In this document: positions 57,371 through 64,000 of the stretch, in pieces
Layout of the letters: every line of letters starts with the position of its first letter
Numbering within the stretch: position 1 is the stretch's first letter
The notes under the pieces: generated by a model
What the model saw: the letters and a program-made list of their open reading frames with translations, nothing else
Told to the model about the DNA's origin: nothing
Database searches by the model: none
Assembly: GCA_046710875.1 (NCBI GenBank)
Contig: JBKEHQ010000001.1
Location: 16,548-80,547 of the forward strand
Direction of reading: 5' to 3'
DNA from: MGIIb-O3 sp046710875
Lineage (GTDB): Archaea; Thermoplasmatota; Poseidoniia; Poseidoniales; Thalassarchaeaceae
DNA: 64,000 nt
Program-made: the position numbers and the translations under genes

Positions 57371-57516
57371 TCATCGATGCACTAATGGCGGAATGGTTAG
57401 TGGGAAGAGTTAAGAGAGTACTTAGTAACCATTTGGAAACTACCGAAGAATCTTAAATGAAATTAAATTGTACATGATTAATACTAATGATTAAATTATT
57501 TTAAAGTTGTGATTTT

Positions 57517-58767
57517 ATGGAAACAGAACCAAGAAGAATTACAAATACATATCTAATTGATCATGATGGAATTGTAAAAAAAGGAAATTTTTTATTAAAT
57601 AATGAGGGCACTTATAGTGTAAGCAAGGGTCATGAAGATGTAATTGAAACAATAGATGGATCTAACCGTTTAATAACTCGCAGCTTACAAAATTGGCATA
57701 CTCATATGGCAATGATTCTAAATCGATCAATGGGAGAAGGTCTACCACTTATGGAATGGTTAACGAAATCTATATTTCCGGTTGAAAAACATATTACTCC
57801 TGATTTAATAGAAATTGGGACTAGGGCAGCAGCAGCAGAATTAATCAGTACCGGAACTACCTTTGCTTGTGATATGTATTTCTATCCAGATGTAGTTGGT
57901 AATGTTATTTCTGAAAGTGGAATTAGAGCAATAATATGTGGGCCAATAACTGATTTTCCAAACTCTTCAGATACCAGTACTGGGGCTGCACTTTCTAAAG
58001 TAAAAACTCTTATTTCAGATAATAATGGTAAGAAAAATAGAGTCGAATATGGAATAGGTACTCATTCTGTTTATGCGTGTTCAAAAGAAACACTACAAAA
58101 AGCATCTGAAATTTCAAAAGAAACTAATTGTAGATTAAGTATACATACTTCAGAAACTCGTAAAGAAGTTGCAGAATGCTACGCAGAAACCGGAATGTAT
58201 CCAATAGAATACTTAGATTCTATAGATTATTTTACCGAAGGAACAGTTTGTGCTCATTGTGGATGGGTAACAAAGAAAGAAATGAGAATCCTGGCCAAAC
58301 ACGATTCTCATGCAGTTCATTGTCCAATTAGTAATCAAAAATTAGCATGTGGAGGTACTATGTCATATCCTGCAATGAAAGAAGCAGGAGTTGATGTTAG
58401 ACTAGGAACTGATGGGGCAGCAAGTAACAATAGTTTAGATTTACGTGCAGAGGCAAAGGCTGCTAGCATAGTCCAAAAGCATGATCATTGGGATGCCAAA
58501 ATACTAAATCCCTCTGAAACTTGGAAAATTGCAACAAAAGAATCACGAGATTGGATCACTTGGGACCTAAACAATATACGAATGAGGCCACATGGTAAAA
58601 ATGGTGAGAGATTACTCGCAAATTTAATTTATTCTGGAGCAGATTGTCTTGATGTATTCGTTGATGGCAATCCATTACGTAGAGATGGAGTGACATTATC
58701 TATTGATGAGTACAAAGTTTCCTTAGAATTAGAATTAGCAACAGAAGAATATTATTCACAAATATAA
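57517..58767 (+). CDS. Amidohydrolase, SAH/MTA deaminase-like
   Basis: The 416-residue TIM-barrel amidohydrolase resembles S-adenosylhomocysteine/methylthioadenosine deaminases. Metal ligands fit: NWHTHMAM near residue 60, RLSIHTSET near residue 205, CAHCGWV near residue 245 and GTDGAASNNSLDL near residue 305 with the metal Asp. CPISNQKLACGG near residue 266 matches the family's HxPxSNxKL turn. SAH deaminases make S-inosylhomocysteine in archaeal SAH recycling; other substrates (for example guanine-type bases) remain possible. It starts about 145 bases after the divergent dnaJ. Confidence 0.87.
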   Translation: METEPRRITNTYLIDHDGIVKKGNFLLNNEGTYSVSKGHEDVIETIDGSNRLITRSLQNWHTHMAMILNRSMGEGLPLMEWLTKSIFPVEKHITPDLIEIGTRAAAAELISTGTTFACDMYFYPDVVGNVISESGIRAIICGPITDFPNSSDTSTGAALSKVKTLISDNNGKKNRVEYGIGTHSVYACSKETLQKASEISKETNCRLSIHTSETRKEVAECYAETGMYPIEYLDSIDYFTEGTVCAHCGWVTKKEMRILAKHDSHAVHCPISNQKLACGGTMSYPAMKEAGVDVRLGTDGAASNNSLDLRAEAKAASIVQKHDHWDAKILNPSETWKIATKESRDWITWDLNNIRMRPHGKNGERLLANLIYSGADCLDVFVDGNPLRRDGVTLSIDEYKVSLELELATEEYYSQI

Positions 58768-58770
58768 TTC

Positions 58771-61053
58771 TTAGAGCTTTTCCTGTTCGTGTCTAACGGC
58801 ATCTACGGCACATATTGCAGCCATATGGACGACATCACGAACACTATCTCCTCTTTGAAGAACATGAGCAGGTTTTGCTAATCCTTCTAGAATTGGGCCA
58901 GTCATTTCTGCGCCAGCAATTCTTTGAAGTAATTTATATGCTATATTTGCAGATGTAAGATTGGGACAAATTAACACATTTGCAGGGCCATTAAATTTCA
59001 TAAATGGGTATTCATTTTGTATCGATGGAACCAATGCAGTATCTGCTTGCATAGGTCCGTCAATTACCAAATCTGGATCCAATTCCCTAACAATTTCTAT
59101 CGCTTCTTCAATTCTATCTGTTCGCAATTCTCCTGATGTTCCAAAATTTGAAAATGATAACATGGCAACTTTAGGCTTAACTCCAAATCTTCTTGCAACT
59201 TTTGCGGTCTGAATAGCTATTTCGGCTAATGTTCTAGGATCTGGATAAATATTTATTGTCGCATCACCTATAAAAGATAACTCTCCATTTACAGTCATCA
59301 TATACATTCCTACTATCCTATGAGAGCTAGGATCAGGGCCAATAATGTGTAAACATGGTTTTACGATATCTGGATAATGATGAGAGACGCCCCCTAGATA
59401 TCCGTCAGCATCTTCCATGTGAACCATCATTGGTGCAAAATGCGTAGGCATCTTTAGTAATCGTACAGCATCTTCTTTTGTAAGCCCTTTACGACCTCTT
59501 AATTTATGATACTCATCAGCATAAATCCCCCTTCTTCTAACATCATATCGCACATCTATACATTCACATTCAAAATTTAAGCCCAATTCTAATTTAACGG
59601 CCTCAATCCTCTTGATATCACCTAAAAGTATTGGTTGGCATATCCTTTCATTAATACATTGCGCAGCTGCCTTAATAATTGTAGGATCTTCTCCTTCAGA
59701 AAATACTATTTTCTTACTAGAATTTTTAGCCCTATTGATAACCTGCCTCATTATAGATCGAGTTAATCCTAATCTAGATTCTAACTCTTCTCTATACAAA
59801 TCAATATCAAATTCTTCCTCAGTAATTCTTGCAACACCTTCTTTTACAGCAGCTTCTGCAACCGCACTTGCTTCCCAAATCAAGACCCTTGCATCAAATG
59901 GCTTCGGAATAATATATTCTGGCCCGAATTGGATAACTTCGCCGCTGTATGCAGATAATACATCATCCGGCACTGGTTCTTTAGCCAGTTTTGCTATAGC
60001 TTTTGTTGCAGCCATTTTCATTCCTTCAGTTATTTCCTTTGTTCGTACATCCAAAGCTCCTCTGAATATATATGGAAATCCTAATACATTATTGATTTGA
60101 TTAGGATAGTCAGATCTTCCAGTTGCTATTATGGCATCATTACGAACTTCACATATATCTTCAGGTAAGATTTCGGGATCCGGATTTGCAAGAGCAAATA
60201 TAAGTGGTTTTTCTGCCATACTAGATATCATTTTTTTACTAACAATGCCTCCTTTTGATAATCCTAAAAATACATCTGCACCTTTCATCGCCAACGCTAA
60301 GTCGCCGTCTGAAATATTCCTAGCAAACTCATTTTTATAGATATTTAACTCTCCCTTATCCATTCTATTTTTTGTTAAAATACCTTTCGAATCTACAAGT
60401 ATGATGTTATCTATTAAAATTCCAAGTTTTAAGTAATGTTTAGCACATGATATTGCAGAGGCTCCAGCACCGGAAACAACTACTTTCACTTTAGAAATTT
60501 CTTTCTTAACTATCTCTAGGCCATTTATTAGGGCTGCACCAGATATTATTGCAGTACCATGTTGGTCGTCGTGCATAACAGGAATGTCCAATTCTTCCTT
60601 AAGTCTTCTTTCAATCTCAAAACATTCGGGTGCTTTAATATCTTCAAGATTTATTCCTCCAAAGGTCGGGGCTATTGCCTTTACAGTCTCAACAAAGCCA
60701 TCAACATCTGTCTTATCTATTTCAATATCAAAAACATCAATATCTGCAAACGCCTTGAACAATAAACCCTTTCCTTCCATTACGGGCTTACTGGCTAAAC
60801 ATCCAATATCTCCTAAACCTAAAACAGCGGTTCCGTTGCTTATAACTGCTACCAAATTTCCTTTTGAGGTATACTTATAGGCATTATTTGGATCTTTTTC
60901 AATTTCCTTACAAGGATATGCCACCCCTGGTGAATATGCTAAAGACAAGTCTCTTTGAGTTCCATGTGGTTTTGTTGGAATAATTGCAATTTTTCCAGCA
61001 GGACTTGAAGCATGATATTCTAATGCTTCTTCTTCTAGTTTACTGTCGTCCAT
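58771..61053 (-). CDS. maeB: NADP-type malic enzyme with phosphotransacetylase-like domain
   Basis: The product (about 760 residues) fuses a malic enzyme domain, converting malate to pyruvate and CO2, with a C-terminal phosphotransacetylase-like domain. The first part has SLAYSPGVAYPCKEI near residue 37, GLGDIGCLASKPVMEGK near residue 80, DDQHGTAIISGAALINGL near residue 165 and VVSGAGASAISCAKHYLKLGI near residue 192. The second part runs from about residue 430 and includes GGVSHHYPD and MVHMEDADGYLGGV. In bacteria this domain is inactive as an enzyme and binds acetyl-CoA as a regulator. ATG 61053 is chosen because GAGGGG lies upstream; the frame is open to 61095. Confidence 0.95.
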   Translation of the reverse strand: MDDSKLEEEALEYHASSPAGKIAIIPTKPHGTQRDLSLAYSPGVAYPCKEIEKDPNNAYKYTSKGNLVAVISNGTAVLGLGDIGCLASKPVMEGKGLLFKAFADIDVFDIEIDKTDVDGFVETVKAIAPTFGGINLEDIKAPECFEIERRLKEELDIPVMHDDQHGTAIISGAALINGLEIVKKEISKVKVVVSGAGASAISCAKHYLKLGILIDNIILVDSKGILTKNRMDKGELNIYKNEFARNISDGDLALAMKGADVFLGLSKGGIVSKKMISSMAEKPLIFALANPDPEILPEDICEVRNDAIIATGRSDYPNQINNVLGFPYIFRGALDVRTKEITEGMKMAATKAIAKLAKEPVPDDVLSAYSGEVIQFGPEYIIPKPFDARVLIWEASAVAEAAVKEGVARITEEEFDIDLYREELESRLGLTRSIMRQVINRAKNSSKKIVFSEGEDPTIIKAAAQCINERICQPILLGDIKRIEAVKLELGLNFECECIDVRYDVRRRGIYADEYHKLRGRKGLTKEDAVRLLKMPTHFAPMMVHMEDADGYLGGVSHHYPDIVKPCLHIIGPDPSSHRIVGMYMMTVNGELSFIGDATINIYPDPRTLAEIAIQTAKVARRFGVKPKVAMLSFSNFGTSGELRTDRIEEAIEIVRELDPDLVIDGPMQADTALVPSIQNEYPFMKFNGPANVLICPNLTSANIAYKLLQRIAGAEMTGPILEGLAKPAHVLQRGDSVRDVVHMAAICAVDAVRHEQEKL

Positions 61054-61382
61054 CAACAACCCCTCTGATAGAACGGAGAAACTATATGATATCATGCTAT
61101 CCTGTAAAAATTAGTCTTTATTGATGTATATTAGATATTTTTATTAAAGGTTATTAGATAGTAATATCTAATTTAAATACTGAGCAAATCGAAAACTTAC
61201 TGCCAAACTCTTCATTAATTATACATCGAGCGGGTTTATTCATGATTGTAGTTAGTAAGGTTTCCTCTGACGGATTTTTAAATCACATAAAAAGCAATTT
61301 CATATGCTTTTGCGATTTTTTGTATCAACAATATAATGATTTAATATGCTTTTGCAATTAATTAAAAAATTAGGTGAGAATA
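61054..61382. other. AT-rich promoter spacer with repeats
   Basis: This about 329-base spacer between divergent maeB and the secreted propeller gene has no coding frame. It contains a perfect 8-bp hairpin ATTAGATA/TATCTAAT (61153-61160/61165-61172) with GTAA loop and, nearer the propeller gene, the repeats listed separately. Confidence 0.7.
61290..61355 (+). promoter_or_regulatory. Possible operator: direct repeat of ATATGCTTTTGC
   Basis: ATATGCTTTTGC occurs at 61302-61313 and 61344-61355, 42 bases apart (about four helical turns), with an added inverted copy AAAAGCA at 61290-61296 facing TGCTTTT at 61305-61311. They lie 28-93 bases upstream of the ATG at 61383. This pattern suits a dimeric regulator binding site; no regulator is identified. 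Confidence 0.35.
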
Positions 61383-64000
61383 ATGAAATTTAATGCTTCA
61401 ACTTTTATCATAACTTTTTTGATGATATCTTTGCCATGGTCTTCCTTGATTTCAAACAACCTAGATGAAACATATGTGACGAATAATTCTCCAACTCAAA
61501 AGAGTTGGGGAGTTGGAGGCAGCAATGATACAGGTTGGATTGACTTTATTGCAGAAGGTGCAGATCCAATTAACGGAACTTTAGCCAAAGGCGACGTGTT
61601 CTTGGACTTTGCACCTGGAGCAATTATAGATAACTTAACATTTGAAATATCTGTTAATGGTAGTGAAGGTTATTGGATAAATCAACCTCAAATGTCGTTA
61701 ATTAACACTCAAACACAAATACTTGACTGGTCAGGTTATGGCGACTTAGGTCGTCAAGAATCTTTTATCGACAATCCTCCTAATGTTCAACAAGGCATCC
61801 TAGATGCCGCTCTATCTCCAAATTCTTTAAGTGATGCATATTGGAATATTCCTACTGGAATAACAATAACTGATTTAGTTATAGAGGCACTCAGACCTGT
61901 AGATCCGAGAGTTTCATTTACTCCAATTGATATTACAATATATGATTCTGTAGTCAATCCTCTAGATGGTAGTCTTATGATTTTAGTTGACGATGATTTA
62001 TTAAGACTAGATAATAACTCCCATAAAACCATAATTGATATCGAAATTGGAATTGAAGGTAGAACTTTGACCATTGACTCGAAAAATAATCGGTTGATAA
62101 TTGGAACTGCAGATGGCTCAACTCTTGCTATGGATTTATCTAATTCAGAACCAATTCAAAATTTTCCTCTAGACACCAATGCCTCAAATGTTAATCCAAT
62201 TATCTCTACTGTTCTGGATGATTATAACATCTTGTGGTCAGTATCAGAATGTAATCTAAACTATCTCGAACCGGGAAAAGGCACTACATGGACATCAATG
62301 AGCATTTGCCGTAATGATGGCAATATCATTACTCCCAGCGATATTATAATTTACAATGACACCATATATTTAGCAACTGAAACATTAGGAATGTTACAAA
62401 TAAATTATACTTTTGATAGTGCCGGATTACTTTTTAGTGATATAAAATTTAATGTTCTTGACTCAAGTAATTACTTATCTGGTGATAATGTAGTAGATTT
62501 GGAATTAATCAATAATATTCTATATGTAGCAACCCAAGCATCTGGAATAAGTAGATTAAACGTTAATTCTGAAACATGGTTGCCCCCTTGGTCCTCTAAT
62601 AATTTCTTATCATCAAATAATATTCATGGAATGGCAGCTACTTCTGGTTGGTTACATATCTTCGCAGGATCTTCTGTACACGTTTATGATACGATCGCTA
62701 TGATTGAACGTACTACATTATCAATTTCAGATATGAATTTATCAGGTACTGATTATTCAATAAATACTTGGCCTAGCCTTAATTTGCAACGTAGTCCTAA
62801 TTTTGATATGGTCCTGATTGGAGATTCATCTGGTAAACTAGTAACAGTTGTAGGCGAAGATTTAGAAGATACAATAATTTTAGCCACCAGTCCAAATTCT
62901 GGAGAAAATGCCCAAGTTACTGTATTTATCGAAGATGGAGATCAAGGTGAAATATGGATTGCTGGTAATCAAATAATAGATCGTTTTGATAACAGAGATA
63001 AATTATGGAAAGAAGTTATTGATATTCAATATTTAATAAATGAAAATGGCAGCGCCGAACCGGCATTAAATATCAATGAAATAACAACGATATTACAGGA
63101 TTCAAATGATAGAATATGGATAGGAACTAACTCAGGATTATTTGAAATAGATATCGAAGGTAATCTAATTTCTATTGGGAATACTCTTTCTTCATCAGAT
63201 TACGTTACTAATGGAAATTATGTCTCCTCATTAGCCCATGATTCAAATACAAATTTGCTAATAGTAGGCCACCTAGGTGATGGAATTAGCTTAATCAATA
63301 CTGCTTCAGACTCTGTTGAGGCTCTATTTACGACTTCGGATGGCCTAGATTCCGATTTTATTGTTGAAATTGCAACTAGGTTTGGAATTGCCTATTTTGC
63401 TACTCCTGATGCTGGTGTTATGCGTTTAGATCTTAACAGCCTAGATATCCTTGGCTCATGGCAATCATTAGGAGCAGATAATTTAGATTCCGCACCTGTT
63501 GTCGTAGATGGAGATATTATTTATCTCGGATTACCCGGATTTGGACTGTTATTAATTGATAGAATAACTGGAGAAATATTGGATTTATGGACAGAGGATG
63601 ACCCCAATAGTATTCCAGATAATGATATTATATCACTATCTTTAGATTTTTATGGTGGTTTATTAGTGGGATCAGATACTGATAGAAATAATAATTGCTG
63701 GAATAGGGGAGATTGTGGAGAATTAGCTCGTTGGGATGGTAATCAGTGGGAATTATTACCTACTGAAATACCTGGTGGAAATAATGATCCATATGCCTTT
63801 TATGACATGACTAGTGATGCTAATGGAATATATGCTGGCACTAATAGAGGTGCATGTATGTGGTATTGGCCCACGTCCACAGAACCAGACATAACTCTTA
63901 ATCAATGCTGGAACGAAGGTGGAAATGATGAGTTAAGCGTTCCTTCGCGATATGTTCTAGCAGTTTCAACAATTGGGGTAGATACACTTTATGCTGGTAC
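61383..64000 (+). CDS. Secreted beta-propeller protein, N-terminal part (runs off window)
   Basis: The frame opens at ATG 61383 with GGTGAG upstream and has no stop through base 64000, giving at least 872 residues. The first about 25 residues are a signal peptide (a Lys, then TFIITFLMISLPWSS). An N-terminal domain of about 230 residues follows, then blades matching the two-component-regulator propeller repeat: DSNDRIWIGTNSGLFEI, and further IYLGLPGFGLLLID and GLLVGSDT segments. Asn/Asp-rich loops are common. It is likely exported and could bind surface or polysaccharide ligands. It may belong to the same kind of surface protein as the incomplete gene at the window start, but I cannot link the two. 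Confidence 0.88.
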   Translation, partial: MKFNASTFIITFLMISLPWSSLISNNLDETYVTNNSPTQKSWGVGGSNDTGWIDFIAEGADPINGTLAKGDVFLDFAPGAIIDNLTFEISVNGSEGYWINQPQMSLINTQTQILDWSGYGDLGRQESFIDNPPNVQQGILDAALSPNSLSDAYWNIPTGITITDLVIEALRPVDPRVSFTPIDITIYDSVVNPLDGSLMILVDDDLLRLDNNSHKTIIDIEIGIEGRTLTIDSKNNRLIIGTADGSTLAMDLSNSEPIQNFPLDTNASNVNPIISTVLDDYNILWSVSECNLNYLEPGKGTTWTSMSICRNDGNIITPSDIIIYNDTIYLATETLGMLQINYTFDSAGLLFSDIKFNVLDSSNYLSGDNVVDLELINNILYVATQASGISRLNVNSETWLPPWSSNNFLSSNNIHGMAATSGWLHIFAGSSVHVYDTIAMIERTTLSISDMNLSGTDYSINTWPSLNLQRSPNFDMVLIGDSSGKLVTVVGEDLEDTIILATSPNSGENAQVTVFIEDGDQGEIWIAGNQIIDRFDNRDKLWKEVIDIQYLINENGSAEPALNINEITTILQDSNDRIWIGTNSGLFEIDIEGNLISIGNTLSSSDYVTNGNYVSSLAHDSNTNLLIVGHLGDGISLINTASDSVEALFTTSDGLDSDFIVEIATRFGIAYFATPDAGVMRLDLNSLDILGSWQSLGADNLDSAPVVVDGDIIYLGLPGFGLLLIDRITGEILDLWTEDDPNSIPDNDIISLSLDFYGGLLVGSDTDRNNNCWNRGDCGELARWDGNQWELLPTEIPGGNNDPYAFYDMTSDANGIYAGTNRGACMWYWPTSTEPDITLNQCWNEGGNDELSVPSRYVLAVSTIGVDTLYAG

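Noticed and set aside
57371..57516. Possible tRNA in the dnaJ-amidohydrolase spacer
   Set aside because: No TTCRANNC arm or acceptor pairing can be built.

Overview
The window looks like an AT-rich, gene-dense piece of a planktonic marine euryarchaeal genome, most likely Marine Group II (Candidatus Poseidoniales); Marine Group III cannot be excluded without a tree. The archaeal signal comes from DNA polymerase D large subunit, a full archaellum cluster, RNA polymerase subunit Rpo3 in a ribosomal-protein operon, type II methionine aminopeptidase and an archaeal pantoate kinase. Mixed in are many bacterial-looking enzymes (LeuRS, AceE, ATP-type PckA, MaeB with a phosphotransacetylase domain, class II fumarase, carboxypeptidase Taq), a mosaic typical of these surface-ocean archaea. 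Genes have clear Shine-Dalgarno sequences, short spacers and frequent convergent overlaps. I see no rRNA, tRNA, CRISPR array, insertion sequence, prophage or integrase.

Layout. 1-5.7 kb: the tail of a giant surface protein and a coupled cytosolic partner. 5.7-14.2 kb: archaellum operon with two archaellins, an ArlC/D/E-like gene, arlF, arlG, arlH, arlI, arlJ and a prepilin peptidase. 14.2-21.6 kb: polC on the minus strand, then pyrE, csaA-like, cyclophilin and a fumarase with an added N-terminal DNA-binding-like domain. 21.6-22.3 kb: about 740 bases with no credible gene but many hairpins, read here as a possible minus-strand structured RNA. 22.3-31.7 kb: PQQ-like propeller protein, carboxypeptidase Taq, a winged-helix STAND ATPase, thioredoxin, rpe, bolA, CGFS glutaredoxin, a DMT transporter, map, a YrdC protein and an RDD membrane protein. 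31.8-41.7 kb: zinc-ribbon/EF-hand acidic protein, acetyltransferase, aceE, a small helical protein, a metallo-hydrolase, leuS and a homologue of human CDIN1. 41.7-47.6 kb (minus): pantoate kinase, rpo3, rps11, rps4, rps13, a methyltransferase-like protein and an anchored surface protein. 47.7-61.1 kb: a 1238-residue polytopic membrane protein, pckA, an MMPL/RND protein, DnaJ, an SAH-deaminase-like amidohydrolase and maeB. 61.4 kb to the end: the start of a secreted beta-propeller protein that runs off the window.

How the genes fit together. The archaellum operon is a motility unit with its own signal peptidase. PckA, MaeB, fumarase and the pyruvate dehydrogenase E1 act around the pyruvate/PEP/C4 node and suit a heterotroph feeding on peptides and small organic compounds; carboxypeptidase Taq and the DMT transporter agree with that. 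BolA next to a CGFS glutaredoxin indicates an iron-sulfur trafficking pair. The most unusual items are the noncoding block at 21.6-22.3 kb, the ribbon-helix-helix-fumarase fusion, the CDIN1 homologue, the giant polytopic membrane protein, and the large repeat-built surface proteins at both window edges.
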